From: Mycogone perniciosa
Taxonomy: Eukaryota; Ascomycota; Sordariomycetes; Hypocreales; Hypocreaceae
DNA: 64,000 bases
Assembly: GCA_025331125.1 (NCBI GenBank)
Contig: JAOALB010000102.1
Span: forward strand, 1 to 64,000
Direction of reading: 5' to 3'
Positions 1-12,600 of the stretch are shown here, in pieces; positions within the stretch are counted from its first letter, which is position 1, and each line of letters begins with the position of its first letter. The notes under the pieces were generated by a model. That model made no database searches and was not told where the DNA came from. It worked only from the letters and a program-made list of their open reading frames with translations. Position numbers and translations under genes: made by a program.

Positions 1-10
1 CCGGATTACG

Positions 11-43
11 CCCCCCCCCAAAAGTCAAATCCCCCCCCCCCCC
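11..43. repeat. Poly-C homopolymer runs at the window edge
   Basis: There are two C homopolymers, 9 bases at 11-19 and 13 bases at 31-43, separated by a short A-rich spacer. Such runs next to the end of a sequence are often sequencing or assembly artefacts. They do not resemble the usual fungal telomere hexamer. Confidence 0.8.
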
Positions 44-550
44 GCCGGTCTCAAGCCTATGGGTAGCTTAAGGATAAAGATAGAGAAATTACTGCTGTTT
101 TCCTACAGTGAGTGAAATTTTGGTTCTATATGACTAACACGTGATTTTAGACGGCTGGATAGAAAGCAGGGGTGGTGCGAATAGCAATAGTCCTAGAGAA
201 AGCTAGCGTGACTGACAAAATGAGCCGAATAATATATGCCGACTTGGCGTGGTTGCTGAATTAATGGGACAAAGTCCAAAATATATTAGTTCTCTTGTTT
301 TTTGACCCCCAATGTTTTTATAAGTAATATAGGTATTGTAATATAAAGTGATGCCAAAGATTCTATAGCATTACCCTGACCTCTCGTCCTTTTCTAAACG
401 GAACAACTTGAATACAGGGTTTTGAGAGGATAATGAAGTTAAGGGAGTTGGAGATAGGTTAGATGCAAGATAATACAGGTTATGTGATTGCGAGACGTAA
501 AGTTAGAAGAATGGGGTTTGACTTCAAACCCTTGTTCTTAATAAACCAAT

Positions 551-593
551 ACGGAGTACTTGTCGCATCGATAGGGCGTACTCGTATTTCGTA
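551..593. repeat. ACGGAGTACT / GTACTCGTATTTCGTA motif cluster
   Basis: The 10-mer ACGGAGTACT lies at 551-560, and 578-593 reads GTACTCGTATTTCGTA. Almost the same string occurs at 40011-40026 in the other GC island, where it runs into a short tandem repeat. Its function is unknown. Confidence 0.5.
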
Positions 594-1690
594 TCGAAGG
601 ATCTAGGTTCTTACATACACCGGCTGCACCTAGTGAAAAACACGGCCCATCTGACACTAAGAAGATCGTCCTGTGCATAGATACGCATACGAGTACACCG
701 CGTATTTCCCTGTCGCCGGCTGACACCCTCTCACTAGATCTGGACGATTAGACAATAAGTTTCCTGCTGCCAACTGCCTGGGAAGAAATTGCGACTTCAA
801 TACACAAGCTCTTATGACGGATTTGATGTCTCTTAGACTGTGACAACTGTAAATGTTTTATCACGGTGCAGAGCTCTCTGCCCCGTCCTTAACTTATGTG
901 CTAATGTCCGCGGTTACCCAACAAAGCCTGTACAATAAGCTGTCAGTCCAGCAGTTTTACCTTGGCGAAGGGGTCTGACCAATGATACTTGAAGTTCACT
1001 CATCTCGTTTATATGTCGGCTCCTAAAACCTTGTATTTGCCCGTTAACATACCATTCAGACCCTGTACAACTGTGTACGACCGTCCTCTGCCAGGGTCTC
1101 TTGTGGCATACTCTGTTCATTAGGGCTGCCAAGAATACCACAATATGACCAATCCACCCTGGTGCGCCAACCTCTCAACAGGTTTCAAAGAGCAATGATA
1201 GCGGGTCAGTGCAGGGGCCTAGATCCTGCATACTTGATAGTACCACCGAGCACCGAGTATAACTTGTATTTGATTTCGTCATCGTTAGCCGCATATTCCA
1301 TTTCTTCGATGTATCGACAATTAAATAGAGTTTGCAAAGTATGTACCTTGAGGTTATACATAAGTCTCATTGATATACATAAGTCTTGTCCAACAGAGGG
1401 TTAAGTGTCCAATGAAAGGTGGAGGTAAACATATGGTCAGCGAAGGAACGCAATGCTGAGTAATTTAAGGAGAATCAGAAGGAACTTTTGCGCAATTTTG
1501 TCATTTGTGATAAATGACAGGTATTTCTTTCAAGCTGGCAGGCGATATATGCAGTTGAGGGATATGACCTGCATGCGTGGTTAAGACATTTCAGCTACCC
1601 TGCTAATAGCTTGTTTTTAATACATAATAGCTTATTTTATTGTGTATTTGTAGTGATATCGTAATTATCTCCATAGAAACACAGAGCATC

Positions 1691-1705
1691 TATAAAGTAT
1701 ATAAA
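1691..1705 (+). promoter_or_regulatory. Probable TATA element and pyrimidine-rich leader of the secreted-protein gene
   Basis: A TATAAAGTATATAAA string lies about 90 bases before the ATG at 1791. It is followed by a C/T-rich stretch (about 1723-1775) and an A-rich sequence just before the start codon. A TATA box, CT-rich start region and A at the -3 position form a common filamentous-fungal promoter layout. Confidence 0.6.
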
Positions 1706-1790
1706 GACATATAGCTTACAGGTCCTTCGCTCCCCCTTAACCACAACCTTCCAAGTCTTCAACTCATCTCAACGCTTTAAGCAAGAAAAT

Positions 1791-2307
1791 ATGCTCTATC
1801 ATTCTCTCATCCTAGGTCTTGTGACCATTCCGGCTACCATTGCGGCGGATTGCTTCGGTAGCAAGAATAATGGTTTTACTCTTCAGGAGTACCAACAGGT
1901 AGCGGATTGGGTTTGCAGCGTCGGCCCATATAAACAACAACAGTTTGGTGCTGAGGGGTTTCCTCTCCATAGACGAATAGTTGAGGCCAGTTATAAGGGA
2001 ACAGCCAAGATTCACTGCAGGGTAAGCATCGCCGAGCGCGTTCCATTCCTAAAGAAAAACAGCTTCTGTGGCATTTCCCTCTCCTCTCCTTAGTCTAGCT
2101 GCGATATTTGTTCAATTCCAGATCCTCTAGGTGTTGTTTTCTGTTTTCCGTTCACCTCTCTGTATTCTGAGCTTATTTTGGTTATAGGACGCCTTCAAAA
2201 ATATCATCTCTCAGTGTATAAGTGGCTCTGGAAAAAACGGGGGTTCTTGGAATTGGAATGATGGCAGGGTCCAAGAGGAGTACTATATTCAATCCTTCTT
2301 TGCCTAA
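1791..2307 (+). CDS. Small secreted cysteine-containing protein (two exons), candidate effector-like
   Basis: Exon 1 is 1791-2021 and exon 2 is 2188-2307. They are joined in phase 0 across a 166-base intron that begins GTAAGC and ends TTATAG. The unspliced frame also stays open to 2093, but splicing adds a sensible C-terminus. The spliced product is 116 residues. Residues 1-19 form a signal peptide with a hydrophobic core and an Ala-Ala end. The mature protein has four cysteines (21, 42, 76, 87), enough for two disulfides, with the fourth in exon 2. The tail (92-115) is rich in Gly, Asn, Trp and Tyr. Size, secretion signal and cysteine number match fungal small secreted proteins, many of which act outside the cell on hosts or competitors, but I recognise no named family. 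It is the only supported gene in this island and sits about 330 bases from the RIP-eroded block. Confidence 0.8.
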
Positions 2308-2640
2308 GGAGGCATTCCTAGCTATTATGTATGGTTGTTTGCCCGCGAAATTGGTAGGACCAGATGAACCATTCGGCTTTTGCGACCAAGTATATTGGGT
2401 GCCCAGAGGGGCAAAAGGGCAATAGCACTTCTAGGGCCCCCCGGCCTCTAGCTCAGATAATGTAACTAGGGCAGGATATAAAAAGGACACTTCTCTCGAG
2501 ATACGTGAAAGGTACGAGATCAATACAGTCACCTACCTGCTCCATACTTGTTGGACTACAGCTAGGCTATAGCTGGGATACTTTCCAGACCCGTTTACAG
2601 TCCTCTTCTGCCTATATCTCTAATATACAGAGTCTTCTAT
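2308..2640. other. 3' flank of secreted-protein gene and transition into A+T-rich block
   Basis: This is non-coding sequence of ordinary composition that turns abruptly into A+T-rich DNA near 2640. No further gene is seen. Confidence 0.6.
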
Positions 2641-2833
2641 TTTAAATAACTGTTTTATTTAAAGAGTAATACTATTTATATAGATCAAGATTACTATTTG
2701 CACAGATAGTCTATATGTTACCCGCGACAATCCCCCTATAGCTTTATATACTATATAACTAAAAGACTACTATATTAATAAGGAATATAATAATATATTC
2801 AATAATATATTTAATATTCGTTTTGTTTACTAA

Positions 2834-2900
2834 AGCTTTACTCCTATACCTATAGGTACTCTACCTTTTAAGTGCCTATTTATTAAAATTCTATAATTCT
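2834..2900 (+). repeat. Fragment matching the Gypsy-type pol end at 30.1 kb
   Basis: This segment and 30108-30165 share a run reading TATACCTATAGGTA, then a CCTTTTARGTGCC block and an A/T tail. At 30.1 kb the same run continues an integrase C-terminus-like reading, so this is probably the equivalent part of a second, more decayed copy. Confidence 0.5.
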
Positions 2901-4870
2901 TTACCTAGGTATTATAATAAATATAGCCTTTTATAGTAACTAATAGTAAGGCACTATAGAATTATTTATTCAATGTTAAAGAGTAAAGGGATAAGAAAGG
3001 GAGTTATTTAACTATATATATTAGTTTATAAGGCAGTAATATATAACTCTAAGTATAAAGCTTATATATACTATTTAAAATAAATATATTTATAGTAACT
3101 AATTTAAAAATATAAAGAGTTATAATAATAAGTTTAATGTAATTTAAGTCTTTTTTTCTTTAATCTAATTTATTATATTACCCTTTTATAAAATTAGGTA
3201 TTTTTTATATTTCTTTTATATAAAAGTATATTCTTTAAAAGACTTATTTATAAGTTTAATAAATTTATAATCTTTTACGTTATATTTTATTATAATATAG
3301 GAATAGTATTTGAATTTAAAAGCTATATTTAAAAAAAGGTTTAATAAAATTATAAAGTTTATAAATATTTGATATTAATTTAATTCTTGAAAGTTAACTT
3401 TATTAATATTATAATAAAGATTAATATATATTTATAAATATATTTTAATTTCTTTTCTTTACTTTAAATTATTATTAATCTTTAAATTATATATAGTATT
3501 ATATTATTATTTTATTATTACTAATTAATAAAGAATATTTCAAATAGTATTATAAAATATATAATAAAATTAATAAAAGTATTATATATAAACCTTTATA
3601 TTAAGATTTTTTATAGGTTTTAATATAACTATTATAATAAAATAATATATTATTAGTTATAAATATTAAATATTAAAAGAAATATAAAAAAAGGTTTAAT
3701 ACTGAAACTTATTACTAAGTTACTTTATATAGATAAAGAAATAAAAATAAGTTTAAAAGCCTTATGTTTTTAAATCTTGTAATAATAGCATTTTTATAAA
3801 TATTATAAATTCTTATAAATTAATACTATATAAAAAAATTAAGTTAATAAAAGCTTTAAATTATAATTATAAATATATTATTTTAATTAAAATATTTTAT
3901 TTCTATTATATTATATTTAATTTCCAATGTATATATATATAGTATAATTATTATTTCATTTATATTTATTAAAATTAAAAACTAATTATTTAAAATAAAA
4001 TAAAGAAACTATTTATTATACATTTTATAATTTAATAGAAGCTTTATAATATATTTATTGTATTATAAATTATATTTAAAAAGGTAGGTTAATATAACTT
4101 TCTAGTTAATATTATTAATATTAAATGTTTTTAATTAAATATATAAAATGTTTAATATATATAATATTTTATTTAAATTATTTGAATTACTTAACTATTA
4201 AATTACACTTTTAGATAATCTTTATTTATATCTTTACTATAATTACTATAAAGCTAGCTATTAACTATGGCTTTATTACCTTTAAAGTAGCTTAAAAGAG
4301 TATTAATATTATTTATAAAGTTATTACTATTAATAGTTTTAACTATAATAATAAAGATTTCAGTAACTTTAACTTTAACCTTTATATTAAAAGAATTAAA
4401 TTTAATAAAGGCTAGGCTATAGGTTATTAACTAACTAGATTCTTATAACTTTAATATTAAAATACAAAGGTTATATTAATAGACTATTACTTAACTTAAA
4501 GATATTAAAGACTTAGGATTAAAAGATTTAGGTAGCTTTATTACTTTATAATACAACTAAAATCCTTAGCTTTAAAGGAATTACTTGAATTATAGTAGTT
4601 TCATATAAATACTTAAGGTAAAACCTTTATTAATAGATAATTTAATTGAATTAGTTTAGTTTATAAAGATATAATTATAAAGGTATTTAATAAATAAAAG
4701 GCCATAATATTAGTTTTATATATTAATACTATTATAATAAAGGTAAATATATTAAATAAAAAGTAAAATATTAAAAGTCTATTTAAATAATTATATTATC
4801 ACTATTATTTATTATATATTAAGTTCAATAAACTAAAAACCTATTATTTATTAGTATTTATAAATATTAA

Positions 4871-4970
4871 GGGGATTTTATAATATATATAAAAGTATAT
4901 CTTTCTATTTCCTTTTTATTCCTTTCTTAGTTATTATCTTTCTATTTATTTTACCTTTATTAAATATTAT
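4871..4970. repeat. Direct repeat, copy 1
   Basis: A G-rich start (GGGG) is followed by a TATAAAAGTATAT box and alternating CT-rich runs. The same order recurs at 5429-5530, about 560 bases downstream, with mainly transition differences. It looks like part of an LTR or promoter of a retroelement, but the ends are not resolved. Confidence 0.5.
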
Positions 4971-5428
4971 ACAATAGTAATTCTTATAATTTTAATTATA
5001 TACTTAACTTTTACAGCTAAATATAACTAAATGCAATTAATTAATTACTTAAAATATAATTACATTTATTTATGAAAGAACTAAACTATATTTGTATTAA
5101 GCCTAAATAATAGCGTTAATTTAATTTAACTACAGTTACTAGATAATTTATTAATTAATAACTCATAATATATTCTCTTTTATTCTTTTATTTCTTTATT
5201 TCTTAATATTTAATAATATATTCTTGAAAGCCAGCTATTAAGTTATTATAATTAAAAACACTTAAATAACTTAACTTAATATTAAACTAACTATATTAAG
5301 CGCTATATTAATTTCTATAGCTTCAAACCATTAAGTTAACTATTAAATAAAGTTATATATTATTATTTTATTTAGATTATTTAATAGTATAGGGATAACT
5401 TAAGGTTAAGTTAATTTTCATTTTTGAA

Positions 5429-5530
5429 GGGGGAACTTACTGTATATAAAAGTATATTTTTCTATTTCCTTTCTATTCCTTCCTTAATTATTATCTTTCT
5501 ACTTATTTTACCTTTATTATATATTATATT
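5429..5530. repeat. Direct repeat, copy 2
   Basis: This is the partner of 4871-4970. It opens with a GGGGG tract and contains the same TATAAAAGTATAT box and CT-rich runs. Confidence 0.5.
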
Positions 5531-5550
5531 ATTTATTCACAAAGGAAATA

Positions 5551-5690
5551 TAAACTAATATATATATCATAGAAGCAATATCTTAAGTTATATAAAGACT
5601 TATAATATATATACTTTACCTTTTCCTTTATATTAGCTATATATATATATAGTAAAGCTATTATAGTATACTTTATTTAAAATTAAGAAA
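5551..5690 (+). repeat. Partial LTR of the Copia family found at 18260, 21796 and 61224
   Basis: This fragment contains the family's central signature: a CTTATAATATATA segment, then ACCTTTTCCTTTATATTAGC, then a TA-repeat and GTAAAGCTATTATAGTATA. The 5' part of the LTR carrying the GCTAAGGACCTAC signature is missing. Confidence 0.6.
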
Positions 5691-6281
5691 AACTTATTTT
5701 TTAAATATTATTATTTTATTTTACTATAAATTATATATTTTTATTGTAGTTATTAAAAAATAAATTGTACTTTAAATACTTAATTATATATATATATATA
5801 AATATTAAGATCATAATAATACTTATATTAAATTATGTTTATAAAACTAATTATTATTCATAAGCCTTTTTTAAAGGTTATTTAATTATTATTTTATAAT
5901 AAGTATTTTATTTTTATTTTTTATTTAGTAATATTTATTTTTTTAAACTTTAATCTTTAAAGGTTTTTACTTAATTTTGTATTTTTATTATACACACTAT
6001 ATTAATATAAACTTTAGAGATTCTCTTCAAAATCTATAATTTATTTTCTATTAAATATTAAGTAAAACTATAAAAAATATATTAAAGTTTTTTAATTTAA
6101 AAAACAGTTTTTTAATAATTAATATCTATTAAAAACATAATACTCTATATATTTACTATTTTTCATTATTATTTCTTTAAGTATTTATTAAATATAAAAA
6201 GGAATGTTTAGTAATATAGGAAATTTATATAATTAAATTCTTTAATTTTTTAAACTTTTTAAAAGAAATATTAAGTTAATT

Positions 6282-6676
6282 CGTTAAGGGGGAATTAGTA
6301 CTTTGAATATATATGGATATATATACACTAACAATAACCTAAATAAAGGGCAGGAACTGCGCTTTTAATAGAACTATCAAGCTGCAGTTAAGTAATATAA
6401 AGACTAAAAGATACTGTAAATTATTTAATTATAATATCTGCAGCTAAAAGTATTTAACAGTTACCATTTTATACTTTAGCAGCTATGGAATTATAAATAA
6501 AGTAATATATTAAAAGAGAATATAAATTACTTTTTATTAAATTAAATTTATTTATCTTATTTATATACTTTTATATTTTTTTAATTTCATAACTATTTCA
6601 ATAAATAATTAAAGCTTTTTAAATAAGCTAGTAAAAAGGAGTATAAGTATATTAAATATATTAATTACTTTTAAGA
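6282..6676. repeat. About 390-bp LTR, family G, copy 1
   Basis: The LTR opens with TTAAGGGGGAATTAGTACTTT-like sequence and includes ACAATAACCTAAATAAAG, GCAGGAACT and AAAGATACTGTAAATTATTT blocks. A second copy in the same orientation lies at about 17870-18260, and copies also occur at 50130 (partial) and 51636-52020 (inverted). Just outside its right end, the minus strand reads as a purine tract (TATAGGGAGGGTTTT). This suggests that copy 1 is the 3' LTR of an element on the minus strand. Confidence 0.65.
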
Positions 6677-9600
6677 AAACCCTCCCTATAATTTCTTATA
6701 AATAAAAAACGTAAGTTTTAATAAAATATTTATCCTATTAATGCTTTTAATATTAATATAATAATCCTTTAAAGTAAATATTAATAATAAAAAGAAATAA
6801 TAGTAAAAGCGCATTATAAACACAGAAAAACTAAAAATAAAATTACTATTATATATACTATTAATATCTTTATATTTAATTTATATTAAATTATTCTCTT
6901 TATATTAAAAGTGCTATAATTCAATAATCTTATTTCAATAATCTATATTTATTATTAACTATTTTAAACTATTATTTATTTATTTTATATCAATTATTGT
7001 ATTATTTAAATAAATAAATATATAAACTCAATCTTAAATATTATTTTAAATAAATTTCTTTATTAATTTTAATAAAGTTATACTATAAGATATAATTAAA
7101 GCTATAATTTATTAAATTTCAAGATATTAAAATATTATTTTCCCTATTACTGCTATAAAAACTATTATTATAATTTATCCTCCTTTACCTAATTTTATAA
7201 AACCCTTTTTAGTTTCTTTAATTGCCTTTTAATTAAATTTTACAATTACTTTTAAAACTCTTTCCTTTTTTAAATCTTAATTATCCTTTAATCTATTACA
7301 AAAGTTTTTCTTTTTTAAAAAAGGTTAAATTCTCTTGTAAATTTATAATACTTTTTAATAATATTCATACAGTTAATAAAGTTTTATAAATTATAGTATT
7401 ACTATAACATATATAAATTTAATTTTAGTTATTAATCCTATTATTGCTTTTACTATAAATACTATTTATATAGCTAGCCTAGCAGTATTATTTTATTTCT
7501 TTACTATTAATATAGTTTATAAAACTAAAAGAAATACTTTCTTTTTTCTTTATTATAGTTAATTAAACTATATCATAAAAGGTGTAAATATAATTAAAGT
7601 TAAAGGTTAAATCTTAAAAGCTAATTATAAATATTATATTTTAATTTATTTATATAATATTATAAAAATAATTAATTATTAAAAGAAATTATTATTATAG
7701 TAAATTAAATAATTCTCTTTTATAAAGTTATTTACTAATACTTTAAAATCTATTAAATACCATTTATTAATTTCTATTTTATTCCTTTACTAAATTATCT
7801 TTAAAATTATTTATTAACTTTAATTAAATTAAATTAAATAATATTTAATTGAAAAAGGTAAAATATCCTTTACCTTTATATTAAAGTTTATAATAGTAAG
7901 TTTATTTACTGCTATAACCTAATAGAAACCTCAAACTATATTTATATAGCTTTTAATTAAATTCTTAAAATATAAATATTAATATTAATTTTAAAGTAAG
8001 TGTTTAAACCCTTTTAAGTTAATTATCTTATATTTTCTAACGTTAAAAAAGATTAAAACTTTACTTAAAGGTTATATTAATTAATTTAATTTAATATTAA
8101 TAGGCTTTTAAAGTATTTATTAAATTTACAATAAGCTTAACTAATTATATTTATTAAACCTAAACTATTTTATATATAAAATTATATAAAAGTCAAATGT
8201 ATAAAGAAATTTAGCTTTTTTAAATATATAAGCCTATAAATTAAAGAATTATTATATATAGCATTTATAATTATATTTATTAACGTTAAAGTAATAAAAG
8301 TATTTATATTTATTTAAAAAAAATATTAATATTCAAGAAAATAAATAAACTTTATAAAAGTTCTTTTCTTTTTATAAAGTTTTAAAAGTATTATAGTTTA
8401 TTAAGAGTCTTAAAAGCTTAAACTATTATTTAATTAAAAACAGCTGCGCCTTTAAATATACTTTAAATAGCTAAAATCTTTATTTAAATAGCTTTTATTA
8501 TTAATAATCCTTTTAGTATTATATAAAGTATTATATTTAAATTAAAGTTTATTACCTAATCTTTATAAAAAAGGTTATATAAAGGATTATAAGTATTAAT
8601 ACTATAAAATAATTATATATATTCTTTAATACTTAGTATTTAAAAGAGTTTATTATAATATAAAGTGCTTTAAATAATTAATTTATTAATAGGCAGTTAT
8701 AAACAGGTATTAATATATTAATTAAATTAAAAGTAAATTTATATTAATTAATAGCTATATTAGCTTATAAATGAACTATTAATAAAGTTGTATTTATTTA
8801 GTTTAACGAAATTATTAACATAGTTAAAAGATATTTAATTAATATTATAAAACAGTAAAGTTTTTAATTTACCTTTTATAAATTAAAAAAATAAATTAAA
8901 AAAGTATAGGTCTTTTTTTAAATAAAACATTATAATAAGAATAAAGGGATTAAATAAAATTAAATAGTTTTAGAATAAAGTTTAAATTAAAGGTAATATT
9001 TTAGCTAATATAAAATAAGTTTTTAATAAATAAAAGAGAAAAGAAAAAGATTATAGTATTACTTTTTATCTTTTTATAGGTATAGGCATATAGTTTAGTA
9101 TATAAAGTAATTTCTTTTATTATATATAAATTATTACTTTTTTAAAGTAACCTTTTATAATTTATTTACTTTTTCTTTTCTTTTTTATTACTTTATCTTT
9201 TTGTTTTTTATTATTTAATTATAAAAGTTTTTATTAAAATAGGCTATTATTAATTATTAACTATAATTAACTTTATTAATATACCTATTATAAGTAGAAA
9301 GACTTTTAAGGAAATATCTTTATTTTAAAAGGGCTAAATTTAGCTTTACCTTTTTATTTAATTATTTACTTTAAATAAAGCTTTAATAAATAAATATTAT
9401 TTAATTAATATTTTTACTTTAACTCCCTTTAAATCTAAAAATACCTTATTATTTAAATTATTAATAATACAAATCTTAATTAATTAAACCTATTAATCTA
9501 TATAAAAATTACTTTTTCCTTTTTATCTATATTATCTTTATCTGTATTATTTTTTATAAAAGATTATACTTTTAAAGAATACCTTTAACGCTATACCTTT

Positions 9601-12600
9601 AAAAACCTTTACCTTTATCTTTAAAATATTATATATACTATTAAAACAAAATATTTAAATTCATTTATATTTTAATAAAGATTTTATATACTTATAAATA
9701 GTTTTTTTATACCTTCTTTAAGCAGATAAAGTATATTAAAGGTTTATTTATATTATTCTATAGGCAGTATGGTCTTTATTTCTATTAAAGGTATTTTTAA
9801 AATTAGTCTATTACTATTCTAGCTGCTAAAAAGTATATCTTATTCCTTTTTTATAACTATATCCTTATGTTAAGCGTTTAATGAAGGGATTATTTAAATT
9901 GCCTTTAATTTAAAGCCTTTTTATATATTTAGCGATATCTTTTTAGCTACTAGCTTTAATAAAGCGACTAAAGTATAACTACTACTTTCTTTGAGAAAGA
10001 TTAGGCGCTTACCTCTATTAGGCTAATAATCTTTAATTATTAGGAATAAAAGAGTAAAGGGTTAAGTGATTTAATAAATTTAGAAATTTATTTTAGCTTT
10101 TATTATTAAAAAGTAAGCGATTAATATAAGTAAAGTAGCTAATAAATTATTTAATTTTATAGTTTCTTTCTTTATAGTATAATTAAATTATACTTTTTAT
10201 ATATAAGGCAGTAAACCTTAATCTAAAATCTATCTTTTCCCTTTCAAAAATAATACTTAATAACTATCTTTAAAAATATTACTGTTTCTTTTTATTTATA
10301 TGTTCCTTATATAAAGGTAATTATTTTAACCTATATTATTTATCTTGAAAATTACTACTTTAAAGTATAGTAAAGGATTATATTTTAATTAATACCTTTC
10401 CTTTTCTTTTAATTTATCAATATATACTTTATTCTTTAGCTAAATTATTTAATCTTTAAGCTATATATTCTTTCAGCAGTTAAAGAGTTAATAAAGAGTT
10501 TATTAAGCTTTTAATTATTAATAATTTTAATTATTACTTTATTAATTACTTTACCTTTACATAAACTTTTACCTGCCTTTAAGTTTTTATTTATAAAGGC
10601 TTTTTTATTATTTTCAATTATTTATTACTTAAATGTATTCTTTTAAACTTTTTCAAGTATTCCTTTAAATAGATTTTATTAAATAAAACTCCATTTAATA
10701 TTTTTAGCTTATACGCCTTTATTACTTTTACTTAAAACTTAACCTTAAATAAACTTAGCTAATATATCTTTAACTTTATATTTTTAAAGAGGTCTTTTTA
10801 GTGTTTTATATTATAAAGTAAACTAAAGTTATTTAAAAGGAGAGCCTTAATTACTTGTTATAAAGAATATTAATTTCTAATACTTATCCTTTTAGTTCAT
10901 ATTTATTAAAATACTATTACTTTTACTTAAACTATTCTTATATTTTCCTTTTTCTTTTTTAATATATAAATATATATTATTAATTAATCCTTTTCTATAT
11001 ATACTTTATTTTAATTAATTAGCTGTTAAGTAATTAGTTTTACTTTTAAAAGGAAAATTAATTTTTAGTTAAATAGTAAATAAAATGTAAAATATCATAT
11101 TAAGCCCTTTATAGTATATTTATTAGCTATAATTACTTTATTTAAGTTTTAGAATTACTTTTTATTATATTTACCTATTTTTACTAATATTAATATTAAA
11201 CTTAAATAATTAACCTTTATAAAAAAATTAGCTTTTAAATTATATATTAATATTTAAATAAGTTTAACTTTTTCATAAATTAATATTTATAAAGGTATTT
11301 CTTTTATTTTAAGTCCTTTATTTATAATAGCTTAAATTATTATATTAAGTTAATATATCTATTTAAAAATAACGTTTATTATTAGTATAAATAATAAAGT
11401 TAATATATATTTTACTTTTATATACTTATAAAAGCTATACTTTCCTTTAAATAAATAAATATATTTATAGTTGCTTAAAATATACTAAATATTAAAGTAA
11501 ATTCTTTTTATAGGTTTAATTAATTTTATTAATATAGTTAATTCTTTAGAGTAGTATAAGTTAAAGCTTTAATCTTAAAGATATACTATAATAGCTTTAT
11601 ATATATTATTTTATATTTATAGCTATTAATAATTCTATTTCAACAATTAAAAAATTACTTCTTGCCTTTTATAACCTATTTCTATATAACACAATTAAAT
11701 AGCTGTTTTCTTTATAGTTAAAGTATTAATAATAAATATAAGTTAATAATAGTATTTTATTAATTTAGCCTATAATTTCCTATTTTTATATAAAAATCTT
11801 TTACTTTATTCTTTAATAATTAAACGTCTTTAGCTGAAAGATTAAAGAGTCTTTATATTATTTAAAAGTATTATATGAGTTATTAGGATTTTTCGCTATA
11901 CGTTTCTTTTAGTAGTATAAATGAAATTATTTTTAACTATATATTTATAAAATCCTTTAAATCCCCTTCTTCCTTAGCTTTAACTTTATCTATAGTAGTT
12001 ATTAATTTATAAAATAAAGTATTTATTATAATATCTTTTTTCTTTAACATATATTTAACTATAAAGTTAAAAAAGGATATAGTTAATTTATTAAGTTATA
12101 TACCTATTAAAAGTATGATTAGTCTTATTATTTATTTCATTTATAATTACGTTAGCGTTTATTTTTAATATAAATAAAAGTCTATAAATATAAATATATA
12201 GCCTCTTAAAGGCTTAAAGTAAACTTGTATACTTTCTTTTTATAGTATTATACCTTATTTTTAATAAAAGCTAATATTTACTTTTATATAAAATTAAATG
12301 TCTTTTCCTTTTTATAATTTATATTAAAACTGCCTTTTAATTTATTATATTAGTATTAACTATTAAACTGACTGTTTTATATCTCTTACTTATATTTAAT
12401 ATTACTAGTATTAAAGTAAAGGTAATAAGTTCTTTAAATTCATTTACAGTTTATTATTACTTTTGAAATTATTTTTAAAGAGTATTTCTCTTTACTAAAT
12501 TAATTAAAAGGTTTATAATTTCAATAAAGTATTTAATTTACTATTAATAATAATTAATTGAATTAAAAAAGGATTAAAGTTTATTAATAATTTTATAGTT

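Larger units (their letters stand above)
1..1690. other. Moderate-GC intergenic sequence, no gene supported
   Basis: This stretch has ordinary base composition, unlike the A+T-rich block that follows, but I find no convincing coding structure. The short open frames on both strands lack signal peptides, recognisable motifs, or splice sites that would extend them. It may be the eroded upstream flank of the secreted-protein gene at 1791. Confidence 0.5.
2641..6281. mobile_element. RIP-eroded retroelement remains (A+T-rich)
   Basis: The sequence is almost purely A/T, with stops in every frame, as expected of repeats destroyed by RIP. Recognisable pieces are a short match to a Gypsy-type integrase end (about 2834-2900), a direct repeat pair (4871-4970 and 5429-5530) and a partial copy of the Copia LTR seen at 61224 (about 5551-5690). 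The remainder cannot be assigned by eye. Confidence 0.6.

Noticed and set aside
1..60. Telomere at the window start
   Set aside because: No TTAGGG/CCCTAA repeats, only C homopolymers.
538..726. Minus-strand open frame of 62 codons
   Set aside because: Short, no signal peptide or motif, composition as expected of random sequence.
914..1141. Minus-strand open frame of 75 codons (YVNGQIQGF...LVRPLRQGK)
   Set aside because: It looks mildly protein-like but starts on a non-ATG codon, has no motif I recognise and no clear splice partners; it may be a decayed gene piece.
1162..1404. Plus-strand open frame of 80 codons
   Set aside because: It begins at GTG, shows no domain and ends without any fungal gene context.
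1812..2015. Minus-strand open frame opposite the secreted-protein gene
   Set aside because: Antisense shadow of exon 1.
2222..2425. Plus-strand 67-codon frame overlapping exon 2
   Set aside because: Wrong frame; the spliced exon 2 explains the coding signal and stops at 2307.
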